A stretch of DNA of 64,000 nucleotides from Gigaspora rosea (GCA_003550325.1 QKWP01001943.1:1-64000), one strand, 5' to 3'. Shown: positions 1-12,427, counted from the stretch's first letter. The notes: generated by a model not told the origin, from the sequence alone. Translations and numbers: made by a program.

Positions 1-1890
1 TTCAAACAACCTCTTATATAAGTTACCCAATAAAGATACAAGCAAGGCCTCACCTTTTAAAAAAAAAAAAAAAATTATATATAATATAATAGTGGACCTT
101 CCATAACTCTATCCACCAATCACTTGTACCAACAAAAACGCCAACACTTCAGAAGTACGTCTTAAAGAAACAGTAGAATAACCAACTAAAACATGCATCC
201 CAGCAGCTGTTATTTAGGGATACAGTTAACTAAGTATCTGCTAATAGCTTTAGAGTTTGTCACTCACCAAAAAAGACGGCACTTGTTGTTTAGAGGTAAA
301 GTTCATAGACTACCTGCTAACAAGCTTAGAGTTTATCACTTACCGCAATCTGAGAATTATTTGGCAGCTCTTGGATGGATTTTGGACTATACAGGGAGAA
401 CAACTATCTTTACTATGGCTACAAGTAAATTTTTTTAGTGTCGCTGGTTTGTGAAGAATTTTCAAAAAGTGGGCAATTTGGCGTACCCCCTCCAAAAGAT
501 CTGCAGTGTTTACTGCTCCCAAAAAGGAAAGGCACCCACTATATTGGATACAATCATCATAAGACGTGCGAGACTTAAGGAGAAACCACTGGAAGAAAAT
601 TCTAAAAGCTTCGTCTTAAGCAGTCCGGTCTATATGACTGCTTTCTGTTTAATATATTGTGATCTGGGCTGGTTATGCCGGAACAAGTTTATCGATGTTA
701 ACAATTTTTACCTTAAAAGTCTGAGAAGTTAAACTTAGCTCAGCTAACAGTTAGGCCTTGGATAAAGATTGTGGGTAGCGGAAGGCCATCATGAAGTCCA
801 AGTTTCTTTTTCTCCAATAATTTTAATACATTATTGTTATTCTCATCTGCATGTAATAATGAAAATTAATAAATAAAAAAGAGCAAGGTCTCTGTTATAA
901 AACAGTAAAAAAAAATTATATATAATATATAATATATATATAATATATATATTATTTAATATTAAGTAACTTTTTTTTTACTCATCCATTTTGGATAATT
1001 TTATTATCAAAATGTTCATCTCAATGAGATGATTCTAACAAGCTCAAAATCATTAAAATCCAATTACAGAGTAACAAGATCATTAAGGATTTGTATTATT
1101 ATATATATAAATTTTAATATATATATATATAATAATACAAAATCAATCAACTCTTTCTGACGATCATCTGGACCAACTTTTCCACATCAACTGAACTGTA
1201 GAAATCTATAGATAATATTCAACCTCTTACTATAAAACTTCTTTTGGAGTATTCGGAAACAAGTATTCTACTCGGGGCAACTGAAAAAGAGCTGAAAAAG
1301 AAGTCTTGGGATAGGTCTCCCTGGAGTAAATCACAAAAACTATCGAATAGTAGTTGGTTACTGAGTAACTGAAAGTCTTTGTCATCAAGCTCAAACGTTT
1401 TTGAACTTTATGAAAGCTGCATATTTTTCTGTAGACTACAAAACTTACATGGTTTTAAACCCACGAAACAAGTTGAACTTCTTGGAACTTTTCTCGCCCC
1501 TTTGGTCTTTTACGAAATTTTGACAAAGTGGGCATTCTGGCTTACCCCTGCCAAAAGATCGACAATGTTTATCTCCCCCAATTTGGAAATGTGGCTACCA
1601 TATTGGAATGAAGTCACGAGTGGATTTTTGTCTTTTTGAATAAACAACAAACGACACGTGTTTGAGAAAACCTTGAAATGAAATTTCGTTCTAGAATGTT
1701 CTTATAGCTGGAGTTTCTTTTACACACCTATCTCTACAGTTTTTTTTAGGTTAGAGGCCATTTTTTCTAGTAATAGTTTTTCGCTTACATATGATAATTT
1801 GAGTTTAGTTAGAGTAGAGACTACTTTTTTTAGTATCATGTAATTTTTAAAATAGTCCACTTGGTGCCAGGTCTTAATTGACCTAAGGCT
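1..1890. repeat. Decayed AT-rich repeats, no intact gene
   Basis: No supported gene. Two segments (about 384-560 and 1446-1620) are diverged copies of one another: both run 'aaagtgggca', then 'gcttacccc/gcgtacccc', then 'ccaaaagatc', then 'tattgga'. Two places (25-80 and 865-930) share the order 'agcaaggc/tctc', an A-run, and a TA-rich stretch beginning 'attatatataatat', which resembles the poly(A) end of a LINE- or SINE-like insert. A near-palindromic AT microsatellite lies at 1092-1140. Short open frames here give no recognisable protein. Confidence 0.4.
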
Positions 1891-1899
1891 TACAATACC

Positions 1900-1992
1900 T
1901 TTGCTGCATAGATCGATGATAATAAGATTATATATATCATCAAAAGGAAATTGATATAGATTTTATATGTCGTCATATAAAATATTTTTTAC
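1900..1992 (+). promoter_or_regulatory. Conserved kelch-family promoter, copy 1
   Basis: Contains the block 'gatcgatgataataagatta' followed by 'tatatatcatcaaaagg' and 'ttgatatagat', found just upstream of all four kelch copies. The TATA-like core lies about 60 bases before the start codon. Homology to the other units begins close to position 1890, so this unit is cut shorter on the left than units 2 and 3. Confidence 0.6.
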
Positions 1993-3582
1993 ATGAATTT
2001 TTTAGAATTTTCAACCTTTTTTGTTGATAATAATTTTGTTTTGTGAATTGTCAAAATATTCCAATTCCACGATCTCAACAGGCTAGTTCGTTAATTGATA
2101 AAAGGCTTTATTTTTTTAGTGGAGATCTTTCAACTACAGATCCTAATAATGATAGTGCTAGCAAAGTAATAAATGAAGTTTGGTATCTTGATTTATCGAG
2201 TTCATTTAATACTGCAACACCGCCATGGAATAAAGACATTGGAATGCTATTAGGACATAAACTTGGAGCTTCATGTGTTAGCCCTATTGATAATTCTGTT
2301 TTTCTTGTTGTTGGAAGGATGTATATTCCAAATACAGCAAATATTGATTTAGGTCCTCACCAATATATGTATTTAATTCTAATATTTCAGCATGGACAAC
2401 TCCGAATATAATTATTGGTCATAATTCTAGCTTCAAAATGCGCAATCAAGTTCAACCTGTAATTGATAATTATGGGAAAAGTTTATACTTTTGTTTGAAC
2501 TAACAATACTGGTGATAATTCGTCATTTGTTGCTTATAACGATATGAGTATATTAGATACTACTTCTATGACTTGCTCAACACTAGCCATATCTACGAAT
2601 GCGCCTCCTCCTTTTTTATATTATACTGCTACATTACTACCAAATGACATTATCGTTTATATTGGTGAAATTTTATCTAGATCAGTTACTTTATATGAGC
2701 CTGTTAGTATGTATGAGGTATAAATTTATATAATCTTTTATATTTCGTTACTTAATCTCTTTCTGTAAAAAATTTTAATACTTTCGTTTAAACCAAATAT
2801 AGATTCAAACTTTTAATACAAAGACTTATGCTTGGTCTGTTAAAGTATGTATTTACCTTGACATTATTTATGTCTAATTTTTATTAATTTTATAAATTCA
2901 ATTTTATTCAATCGGCTGGTGGTGCTTCTATTGGTTCTCGCATTGCGCATTCAGCTGTTTTGAGTATATTATACTGTATATATTATTTATGTATTAATGC
3001 TTATCATAAAGTCAATATATATATTTTTTTTTATTTAGCACAAAACGGTGAAATTATTATATGTGTAGGTTCGATATGGAATGATAAAACTACACCAGCA
3101 ACTCCATATATCGCTAAATTAAATACAAGTTCTTGGATGTGGTCTATTCCGAATTTATCTCAAATAATTTCTCCTCAACTTTGTTATCATTCTGCTGCAT
3201 AATACGGAGGTTATATGATTATTTCTTTTGGTAACTATTGCACTAAGTTATTATGTTTTTGTCTGTATTTAAAAAAATTGTAATTTATCTAAATTTCGTA
3301 TTTTTAGGTCAAATTCCATCTAAGCATTCTGCTCTCAGTAATAATATTTATATTCTTGATACCCAAAGTTATACCTGGGTCACATCATTTAACCCAAACC
3401 AAACCCTTCCTCCAAATAAATCAACAACAAACCAGATACCTAATTATTTGATTATTGGAATTGGTGTTGCTGCTGGTATAGTTTTATTAGGTGTTTTTTC
3501 TGTTGTTGGATTTTTATTATATAAAAGACAGAATCAATATCCGAAATTTATTCCAACACCTGGCAGTACAGATCGAATTTAA
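1993..3582 (+). pseudogene. Kelch-repeat membrane protein, pseudogene (copy 1)
   Basis: This aligns along its whole length with the three open copies but is broken in many places. The signal peptide has lost bases, so the frame starting at ATG 1993 stops after 17 codons. Exon 1 shifts frame again near 2355 (one T missing relative to 'ttaggttcctcacc') and near 2475. The exon 3 acceptor 'cag' reads 'caa' near 2911. Exon 4 has YGG changed to CVG and a TAA in place of the Leu codon in HSAALYG. Exon 5 (3308-3582) is still open and encodes GQIPSKHS, a Pro/Asn/Thr linker, a transmembrane helix near 3445-3515 and the tail ending PTPGSTDRI. The GT/AG intron between exons 1 and 2 and the exon 2 sequence (42 nt, ending TGGTCTGTTAAA) remain recognisable. 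It probably decayed recently, because most of the sequence still matches its paralogues closely. Confidence 0.9.
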
Positions 3583-4460
3583 TAAATTATTATTTAAATT
3601 AACAGTTGCATGTATGAGGAGATGCAGTAAAGCTTTTAATAATTAATATAATTAATATTTACGCTACCATTTTAATTTAATATAATGAAATGAAATAAAG
3701 ATTACCTTGAGATTATTTATCTAACATTTCCTATAATAGTAATTCGTATGCATGAGCATCTTGCATGACCCAAAGCCGTCTTCAAGTGAGTTTATTTATT
3801 AACTAGAAATCCTGTTAAATTCCAAAGATTGAAAATCTCATTAATGTATTTATAAAATAGGATAAAGAACTTCAATTAAAATATATTATTATTTTTCAAT
3901 TTATTGTCATCATCCAGATGGTTACTTATCATATAAATAAAAACTTTTAAATTTAACATATTTTCGTAAATTTCCATTCAAAAAATAATAACTCCAATGA
4001 TTTCTTGATATATTAAAATTTAAGAAGAATTACAAGTACCCTCATATTCTTGTTATTTATCACGTAATATCCTATTATCCTAATACCCAAAATATCCAGC
4101 CTTATCTTAATCAACATTACCATTACTTCGCATGTATCACTCGATAAAAATAATAGTTCCATCTTACGTGATGCAGAAATATGTAACAAAATATTATTTA
4201 AAATAGCACACTATTGTTAAACATATATAGCATATTTTCCATGCTTTATACCTCGTAGTACAATATAAATCAAGTTGTAACTTTTGATTAGTATTCTTAG
4301 TTAACAGTTTTATAAATCGAGATATATTAAGATAAGCGGCAGAGTATTGAGGTTGGTTTTAATAATTAACCTTTATTTAATCTAATGAATGATAATGAAT
4401 ACAACCAACAGTTAAAGCATACTGATCACACAAAGTACTTATCAAATTAATTAAATTGAT
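3583..4460. repeat. 3' flank of kelch duplication unit 1
   Basis: Non-coding, but conserved with the regions after copies 2, 3 and 4. It has 'ttaacagttgca' then 'gaggagatgcagtaaa', later 'gtcttcaagtgagttta', a 'cacgtaatat..cctattatcc' block and 'agcggcagagtattgaggttg'. This shows that the gene was duplicated with more than 800 bases of downstream DNA. Confidence 0.7.
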
Positions 4461-5632
4461 ATAATGGTAGATAGAAACATGTTTCTTAACTTTTAAATTA
4501 GAAAATTGACATGATTGGTAACATTGGCAAAATTGTTGAGAGGAGATACTAAGGAAAAGCCTGAACTAAAGTAAAAAAAAAACCTAAAAAGGCAAATAGT
4601 GGTATAATAACTGAATTTATAAGTAGACTATTATATGACCTTTTGATTGATCAAGAGATTTAATATCTACTCGGGTTAAAAAATGTATTAGAAATATAGA
4701 ATACAGAATACGGGATATGTGTAAATGATACATGGATATGCAAGGACCGTGGATATGATAATTTCAGAGATTTAATATATATAGCAATTTCATTAGAAAT
4801 AAAAAGCGCCAAAGATGATTTGCCACCTAAACAACATAAAAAGCCTCTAATATTATACCTTTAGCATGATTTTCGATTCGAAAAAAAATATATAACGAAT
4901 CTTATTATTAAATTGAGAATTTCTATTTGTACATTAGTGTATGAAACACGGGTAGTTAAAATCTCAAAACCCCGATTACAAATTAGCCTTTGATGTTCTA
5001 ATAAAAAATGTTCCTTGCAAAATTTTAGCATAAACTATAACCCTTTTAAATAAGATTAATTTTTGGTTTAAAATTTATATGTTGCACGGATTTGCAAATT
5101 GATGAATTAATACCGTGTTCATACACTAGTGTACAATAAGAAATTTTCTATTAAATTATCATATTATTCTGTAATAATAAAATAAAAATTATTTCTAATG
5201 CTCAAGTAAAAGAAAAATGTATCGATATATATATACAACTATAAGTATTATATTTACGGAAAGTAAATTTACTCATTACTTTTCACTTTATTGGATGCTG
5301 CTCCTGTAAAATTTAACTCAAAATAATTTAATGTAATACTATATGAATGATTGATCTAGTCTGATAACCTTATTCTTTGCATCAAATGGATTCATCAAAA
5401 AGAAAAATGTCGTTAAGATCTTAAATCATCACGCAGATTAGATCCTTCAAGATCAGATGAAAAGTAGTGAACCAATTTAAGATATTTCCTTTCCGCACTC
5501 ACATAATAAAGTAAAAACATAAGGAATTATAATGTTGTGTTTAAACATACGTAATTTATCTTTGGTAATGCTAGATTCACGATTAAGCAAGAAAAATGAA
5601 TTCAACATTTTAAAATCTAATGATAGTTTTTA
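4460..5632. repeat. Distal flank block, duplicated at 10330-11440
   Basis: Closely matches 10330-11440, for example 'gattgatcaagagatttaat', 'atctactcgggt', 'gatccttcaagatcagatga' and 'ttcaacattttaaaatctaa'. A diverged start of the same block follows kelch copy 2 (17380-17640). The match ends at 'gatagttttta', where the foldback element at 5633 begins. No gene is seen. Confidence 0.7.
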
Positions 5633-6868
5633 ACATTGATCACCGGAATTTTGATAATCACGTTACCTACTGACGATCGTAGCTAATGAGAAAATTAAAC
5701 TTGGCGTAGTAAGTAAAGTTGTTCAGAATAACGATTTGCGTATACTCTAAAATTTTTAGGCAGTTTAAATAAATTTTATTAAGTCGTATTTAGCATTTTT
5801 GATCAAAAAAACGAAAATTAAAAAATTTTTTATTAGGTCGACGCATTTTAAACCCTATTATAAATCATAGTTGGTTTTAAAATATCTTATTCTCCATACC
5901 TAAAAGCATATATGATTAAATTTTCATAAAGCAATTAAAAAAGTTCTCATAAAATATAGAGTTTAATTAAAAATTTTGACAAATAAAAAAGCTGCAATTT
6001 TCGTACCTTAAAATTCGGTATAATTAACTGTATAAAATGTTTATTAAAAATCTCCCAGAATAAAGTATTTAAGTATTTATTATTTAATACATATATGATT
6101 ATTTTTTTTAAGCTATTCTAATACAAATTTTTTAATGTTCAACTATATCAAATTTTAAGGTACGAAAATTGCAGATTTTTTATTTATCAAAATTTTTAAT
6201 TAAACTCAATATTTTATGAGAACTTTTTTGAATTACTCTATGAAAATTTAATCATATATGCTTTTAGGTATTGAGAATAATATATTTTAAAACTAACTAT
6301 GATTTATAATAGGGTTTAAAATGCGTCGACCTAATAAACTATTTTTTAATTTTCGTTTTTTTGATCAAAAATGCTAAATACGACTTAATAAAATTTTATT
6401 TAAAAGACTTTTAACATTTATCGCTAGTGCGATTCATCGCTACCCCTGATCGACCAATCATTTTGTTTGTTTTGATTTTACATTAATCAAAGCAAAACAA
6501 ATAGCGTCCGCGTTACGATTAGGGTTAGGGTTTGGCAGGGCATAAGTTAGAAGGCTCTCCTAACCCAAAATTTCGCAAGGAATTTTTTTTGTCAAGAAAA
6601 AAGTGTAGTTTCTTATTCAAAATTTGAAGTTAGAAGCGATTTTTTAAAAAAAGTTTGTTTTTGCTTCGATTTCACGTTACACCTTATCCTACATCCCGAT
6701 TGGTCGATCGGGGGTGGCGATGCATCGCACTGGCGATGAATGACCTAAAAATTTTAAAGTATATGCAAATCGTTATTCTGTACAACTTTACTTACTATGC
6801 CAAGTTTAAAAAAATTTGTATATTTGGCTACGATCGTCAGTGATTATCAAAATTCCGGTGATCAATGT
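5633..6868. mobile_element. Long-TIR foldback element, non-autonomous
   Basis: The ends are inverted: 'acattgatcaccggaatttt' at 5633 and its complement 'ccggtgatcaatgt' ending at 6868. A second, longer pair of arms (about 5761-6010 and 6158-6410) includes 'ttaggtcgacgcattttaaa' on the left and its complement on the right, with a loop at about 6011-6157. The right arm is split by the MITE at 6415-6742. No coding capacity is seen and no convincing target duplication was found, so the superfamily is unresolved. Confidence 0.75.
6415..6742. mobile_element. TIR MITE, about 328 bp (family also at 8635)
   Basis: Inverted ends of about 47 bp: 'gattcatcgctacccctgat' then 'cgaccaatc' on the left, 'gattggtcgatcgggggtgg' then 'cgatgcatcgc' on the right. 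It contains 'attagggttagggttt', which is telomere-like by chance or capture. It interrupts the right arm of the foldback element at 5633-6868. A second copy lies at 8635-8957. Confidence 0.75.
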
Positions 6869-7543
6869 CATTGGTTAAATTAGAAAATCTCCGTTCTAAT
6901 GACATTAGTCAATTAATAATTGACATAAAATGAGAAATGACGATTAAATTAAATTAATGCTTTTAATCGAATATGCGCAAAATGGATTCGGAATCACCTT
7001 TAAGTTAGTTCGAAATTCTTGCCGATTTGAGCGATTTTAAATTTCGTTTCAATATAAATATCTTTATAATCAAATTATATTGATTCTAAATCTACCAAGA
7101 TTCACACCATATGCACATGCAACTAATATTTATTATTATTATAATTATTATTATGAAAACCATAATAATCTATTTTTTTAGAGCTGTGGCTTTCCCTTGG
7201 TAGGGATTATGAGTGCTGCCAAGGGAAAATGGGTCATTGAATACTAAACGTTAAAATGATGTCCCATTTTCCCGTTCAAGTCCTGTGAAGATGCAACATA
7301 TGAAATTCATGACCTGTTGCTTCTCATTGTACTACATAAAAGTTGTTAGAATCTGCGTATATAGATTTAGTTTTCTGTACATAAATTTAAAGGATTATAA
7401 AAGCTCATTCAATTTTCATCTTTATTCATCGAAGCTAAAACCTGAAAATTTTTCCACAATAAATAGATACCTCAAAAAAACCATTAGGATACTTAATTAT
7501 TGTTTCACCAAATACGCTAAACACATCATCTTTTATAATTACC
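6869..7543. other. Intergenic, upstream of secreted-protein gene
   Basis: No gene is seen. A strong stem-loop lies at 7223-7273: 'gggaaaatggg' pairs with 'cccattttccc' across about 29 bases. A smaller one is just before it, 'cccttggtag' with 'ctgccaaggg' (7195-7225). The stretch 'ggattataaaag' near 7391 could serve as a TATA element for the gene starting at 7544. A 104-codon open frame at 7285-7599 ends inside exon 1 of that gene in another frame and looks like chance. Confidence 0.4.
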
Positions 7544-8003
7544 ATGAAATTTTTTTCAAGTTTCTCATTTTTCGTTTCACTCATTGCTATTACTTATAGC
7601 ACAATAATAGCTTTTGTGCCTCATATTGAAGGTAAATATTAAATAATTAAGCAGCAGTAATTGCCTAAATGCACTGATTTGTCAAAGCAATATATATGTA
7701 GGCCATAATATATACATCCAAAACAAATTGGATAGAGGTACTTGGGCTTCAGTCGCCGCCACTCTAATACAAGAGGACAACTTTGATTGGGAAAATAACG
7801 ATGCATTCGCTCAGGATTCGTCAAGGTCTCACGCTGGTTTCGTTTTGACAGTACCTGATAATGTGAAGAGTTACTGGATCATATTAGGAGTTGGGCTTTC
7901 CTTAGAAGAAGATAAATGGCGCGGTCCATTCAATAATACACAAGATATCTGTTGGCATTTTCATGGTCATTTTGAGAACTGGGAAATATGGTCTTGTTTT
8001 TAA
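7544..8003 (+). CDS. Small secreted protein, two exons, candidate effector
   Basis: Exon 1 is 7544-7631 and exon 2 is 7702-8003. The intron (7632-7701, 70 bp) has GTAAAT at the donor and TATGTAG at the acceptor. Exon 1 is 88 nt, so it ends in phase 1, and joining GAAG to GC restores one open frame of about 129 codons. The start context is 'accATGaaa'. Residues 1-25 (MKFFSSFSFFVSLIAITYST...) form a typical signal peptide. The mature part includes LDRGTWASVAATLIQEDNFD, a stretch with GFVLTVPDNVKSYWIILGVG, and an aromatic end (DICWHFHGHFENWEIWSCF), with only two Cys. The base composition is richer in G and C than its surroundings. I recognise no family. Secretion is inferred from the signal peptide, and a host-interaction role is only a possibility. 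It has no paralogue in this window. Confidence 0.65.
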
Positions 8004-8099
8004 TAGGTTTAGCAAGGTTTGGAGAGTATACTCTTCTTGATTTTATTTCAGTTATTTTACTTTTTGATTTTAATGTTAATAAAATTTATAAATCCTCTA

Positions 8100-8530
8100 A
8101 AATAGCACTTTTTATTAATTTAGTTTTACGTATTGACTAATTGATTAAATTTATTAAAATTCATGTATTTTGAATTAAAATCAATTGCAATTGCTAATTT
8201 GAATTAATTACATCTTTAAAATAATTTTAATTAAAATTAATTATAACTTTTAATTAGAATCAACAGCTGTTTTAGCTAAAATTAGTTATAGTTTAATTAA
8301 ATTAGTTTCACCCTTTAATGTAACTAATTGTAACTTTTAACTAAAATTAATTGCAAATTTCAATTAAAATTTTTATTCATAATTAATTATAACTTTAACT
8401 TAAATTAATTACCATTTTTTTAATTAATTGCGATAGTTAACCAAAATTGGTTGTAATTTATATTTTATTTGACTAAAATTAAATGCGATTTTAAACTAAA
8501 TTTAATTGCAATTTTTATTCAACATAATTA
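8100..8530. repeat. Degenerate minisatellite, about 30-60 bp units
   Basis: An AT-rich stretch made of many imperfect repeats of 'aactaaaattaattgcaatt' and 'taattataacttttaatt' type words, about 30-60 bp apart. It contains no gene. Confidence 0.55.
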
Positions 8531-8634
8531 CAACTTATAAAGAAATTTTTACTGTGCTTTGGAATCTGGAAATCGGGAATCAGGAATCTAAAAATCGAGA
8601 ATTTAAAATTTTAAATAAATTTAAAAAAGACAAT

Positions 8635-8957
8635 TATCATTTATCGCCATGGCGATGCATCGCTACCCCTGATCGACCAATCATTTTGTTTTTTTTTTAT
8701 TTTACATTTATCAAAACAAAACAAATAGCGGCGGGTTATGATTAGGGTTAGGTATGGTAGGTGCGATAGGTAGAAAACCTCCTCTAACCCAAATTTTCGC
8801 AAGAAATTTTTTTTGCTAAAAAAAACTGTAGTTTCATAGTCAAAATTTTAAGTTAGAAGCGATTTTTTAAAAAATGTTGTTTCGCTTCGATTTCATGTTA
8901 CACCTGACCCTGCATCCCGATTGGTCGATCAGGGGGTGGCGTGCCGATGAATGATAA
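8635..8957. mobile_element. TIR MITE, second copy of the 6415 family
   Basis: Starts 'ttatcatttatcgcc' and ends 'gccgatgaatgataa', with inner 'ctgatcgaccaatcatttt' and 'cccgattggtcgatcagggg'. The interior matches 6415-6742, including 'caaaacaaatagcg', 'ctctaacccaaa' and 'agttagaagcgatttttta'. No open frame. Confidence 0.75.
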
Positions 8958-9780
8958 CTCTCTTTAAAAATAAAAATGATAAGCCAATTTTCTTTCCAAA
9001 TTAGTCAAACTTCATATTGCATATGTAAATATTTTTATACCAACCAAGAAAAAAACTACATCTATATATAGAATAGTATAACGATAATCAAGATCAACAA
9101 TTAAGAGACGAATATCGCAATTACAGAATCAGGGATCGCACTTTGAAAGTTAGACTAGCAATTTTATGCGACACAAAATACAGGAGCAGGTGTTACATCG
9201 GATGTGAAGATGTAATCTGCGTAAAATTCTATATGCATTCACACCCTTGCAATATAATCATAACAACGTGAAATCTTCAATATCTCTCCGTTCCTGGTAA
9301 TGTGGATCTCCCTTATTTTATTAAATAGCGCTCCAAAATTCATTAATTGGCTAATTTAAATGATAGATTTACAAACAGAATGAAGGAATGGAATGTTTGG
9401 TTGCATAAACAATTATTAATCATCATAAAGTATACTAACGTCCTATAATTTCTCGAAGTCAATAATTTAGTATCATTAGAATTTTTGGCAAGGAATGACC
9501 TGATGGCTTTTTACACATTTGATATAGATATGGAGACTAATTCTAATCAGAAAAATTGCTCTAACAAAAAAGGTCAGCTCAGTCGATCTGCCCGAGTTTT
9601 TTTAGATCGACATGATCCATGAAATTTCCATCGGCACGTTGTGGCAGTGGTGGTGGTCGGGTCTACAACTAAATACAACCAACAACACCACTATCTACCC
9701 AAAACAATGCCCTATCAGCGTGCAAGACTCTAGTTTATATATTAAAAGCTTGAGAAGAAAAACATTACCCTTGCTTGAGG
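8958..9780. other. Intergenic, nothing recognised
   Basis: No gene, repeat or structured element could be supported. A 75-codon open frame at 9612-9839 has no recognisable content and runs into the relic flank. Confidence 0.4.
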
Positions 9781-11440
9781 AGTGCAGAAAGCTTTTTTAT
9801 ACTTTCGAGGAGAAGAAGTTACATATGTCCCTCCATTGATATTCTTGTTACTTCTCGTGTAACATTGCCTACGCGAAAAATATGCTAATGTATTCTATTA
9901 CCCTAACCTCTAGCTTCATCTTAATCCCACTTCTTCACTAGCCCACTCAATAAACACTTCCATGATAATAACTTTGCTTTACGTGATGCAGAGTAATAAA
10001 ATATAGGTCGTAACATCACTTCTAATACATCATATTTTATACAATAAATTAAAAAGCTTATTAATAATATTAATTCTAATGAATGTTATTTTAAACTATA
10101 CTTTTCGGATTATATATACTATAATATTAAGTTTTAAAAATAAAATTAATTAAATATTTTTCTTATCAATTTACAAATTTATAAAAAATATTTAAATTAT
10201 ATATTTTTAATTTGTAATTTTTTTTTATTATGCAAATCTATATTTTTTTTAATAAGTAAAAAATGTTCTTTATATTATTTTATATATAGGATAAATTTTT
10301 TTTAAAATTTAAAAAAATTTAATATCCATTAAATTGGTGTAATAGTAGATAGAATCATCTTTCATAATTAGAAGATTAGAAAATTTGTGTGATTTGTAAA
10401 ATGTTAAAATTGTTGAGAGAAGATGCTGAGAAAAAGTTCGAATCAGAGTAAAGAAAAAAAACTGAAAAACAAAGGGCAAATAATGGTATAATAAACTGAA
10501 TTATAAGTAGTCAAGTATATGACCTTTTGATTGATCAAGAGATTTAATATCTACTCGGGTAAAAAAATGGGTTGGAAATATAGAATCCAGAATACGGGAT
10601 ATGCGTAAACGTTACATTGATATGCAAGGATCGTGGATATGATAATTTCGGAGATTTAATATATATAGAAATTTTATTAGAAATAAAAGCGCCAAAGATG
10701 ATACTTACCACTTAAACAACATAAAAAGCCTCTAATATTTTACCTTTAGCATGATTTTCGATACTAAAAAAAAATATACAGTATAAGAATCTTATTATTA
10801 AATTGAGAATTTCTATTTGTACACTAGTGTATGAAATACGGGTATGTTTAAATCTCAAAACCCGATTATAAATTAGCCTTTGAGGTTCTAATAAAAGACG
10901 TTCTTTGCAAAATTTTCGCATAAACTATAACCCTTTTAAATCTTGTTTAATTTTTGGTTAAAAAATTTATATGTTGCACGGATTTGCAAATTGATGAGTT
11001 ATTACCGTGTTACTAATGTACAATAAGAAAATTTTTAACGAAAGCAATTTACTCACTACTTTTCACTTTATTGGATTCTGCTCCTATAAAATTAAACTCA
11101 AAATAATTTCATGTAATACTATATGAATGATTGATCTAGTCAGATAACATTATTCTTTGCATCGAATGGATTCATCAAAAGAAAATGTCGTTAAGATCTT
11201 AATTATCACGTAGATTAGATCCTTCAAGATCAGATGAAAAGTAGTGAACCAATTTAAGATTTTTCCATTCCGCACTCATATAATAAAGTAAAATCACAAA
11301 ATGATTATCATACAAAAACATACGGAATTAAAATGTTGAGTTTAAACATGCGTAATTTATCTTGGGTGATGCTAGATTCGCGATTAAGCAAGAAAAACGA
11401 ATTCAACATTTTAAAATCTAATGATAGTTTTTACTTTATC
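9780..11440. repeat. Relic of a fifth kelch unit (3' flank only)
   Basis: Positions 9800-10000 match the 3' flanks of units 3 and 4: 'gaggagaag', 'cctacgcgaaaaatatgcta', 'catgataataactttg' and 'gtgatgcag'. From 10330 on, the distal flank block matches 4460-5632 over more than 1 kb. The kelch gene itself is absent. 10020-10330 is very AT-rich with no feature. This implies an extra ancestral unit whose gene was lost by deletion. Confidence 0.6.
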
Positions 11441-11689
11441 AAAATGGACTTTGTTTGTTAAATTATTAAAGTTATTTCTGGTTATTAGGTTATTCTAAGT
11501 TGAGATTGAGACTACGCATTTTAATTTGTCGGTAACCCTTCTGGTATAGCCTCGTAAACGCCACTCTACCAATTTTATATAAAAATGTAGTTGTTTATTC
11601 AAACATTTTTATATGTATATATTTTAGCTTGAGCTGTGTTGTGCTGCATTGATATGCCCGGATCTAGTGCAGGACCCCAAAATTTTTTA

Positions 11690-12427
11690 TCGACCTCATG
11701 TTATATTTATAGAAAAAAATTTGGCTTTGCATTTTTTTTTTTTTTAAAAAAAAAATATTTATTGATTATTTTGATTATTATTTTTTTTTTTATGTAAATT
11801 AATTTTTCGAGCTACATCATATAGGTCGGATACTTGATTCGTGAGTATCACATGAATTAATCTTATTTAGTAAAAAAATCAAAGGTAAATTTTTAAAATT
11901 TATTTTTATTAAAAAAATTGAAAAGACTCAGCACTCAGCGCGCAAGACTAATGTGAAGCAAATTCCACATATCACAACGGGAATCAGGAATCTACAAAAA
12001 CTACCAATCAATTACATTAATTTGGAAAGCACTGTAAAATATAAATAGGAAAATACATAAACGACAACCTTTGTATAGTTCTCAACTTCGCTTCGCTCGC
12101 CTCGCTGCAAATCTAGTTCTTTTTTTATATCATTGACAAATGTTTTTATGCGACTTTCGGCCATTTCGCTTGGACTTTTTTTCAAATCCAATCTATATTA
12201 TATTTTGCATTTTTTTTTTTTTTACAGTATTTCTCTCGGCATCATTTCAAACTTCATATTTTTCATCTTACTGATAATAATACACGTTATCGCTAATTCA
12301 ATTTGGTTTACATTAATTCAGTAAGTATAACAACACAACTATTTCTTAATTTATCTAAGCTTTCAAGCTTCACGCCTTTAATGCATCTCGTAAGCTATAG
12401 CGACACATTATATTATGGTTACGGTAT
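11690..12427. repeat. Dispersed repeat R1, copy 1
   Basis: Matches copies at about 28440-29400 and 57420-58085. Shared landmarks are 'gatacttgattcgtgagtat', 'cttcgcttcgctcgcctcgc', 'ctgataataatacacgttat', 'gctaattcaatttggtttac' and 'aagcttcacgcctttaatg'. A short open frame in this copy (12133-12324) and one in copy 3 share LLIIIHVIANSIWFTLI-like residues, but copy 2 does not keep that frame, so coding is not supported. It is cut on the right by the TIR element at 12428. The superfamily is unknown. Confidence 0.6.

Noticed and set aside
193-732. Overlapping frames of 60-93 codons on both strands
   Set aside because: No recognisable product; the region is a decayed repeat with a diverged partner at 1446-1620.
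7285-7599. 104-codon frame upstream of the secreted protein
   Set aside because: It overlaps the signal-peptide exon in another frame and lacks any coding hallmark.
8100-8530. CRISPR-like array from regularly recurring short words
   Set aside because: Units are degenerate, AT-only, with no constant repeat or unique spacers; eukaryotic minisatellite is the better call.
12133-12324. Possible conserved peptide shared by R1 copies 1 and 3
   Set aside because: Copy 2 does not keep the frame, and similarity extends equally through non-coding parts, so it reflects repeat homology.
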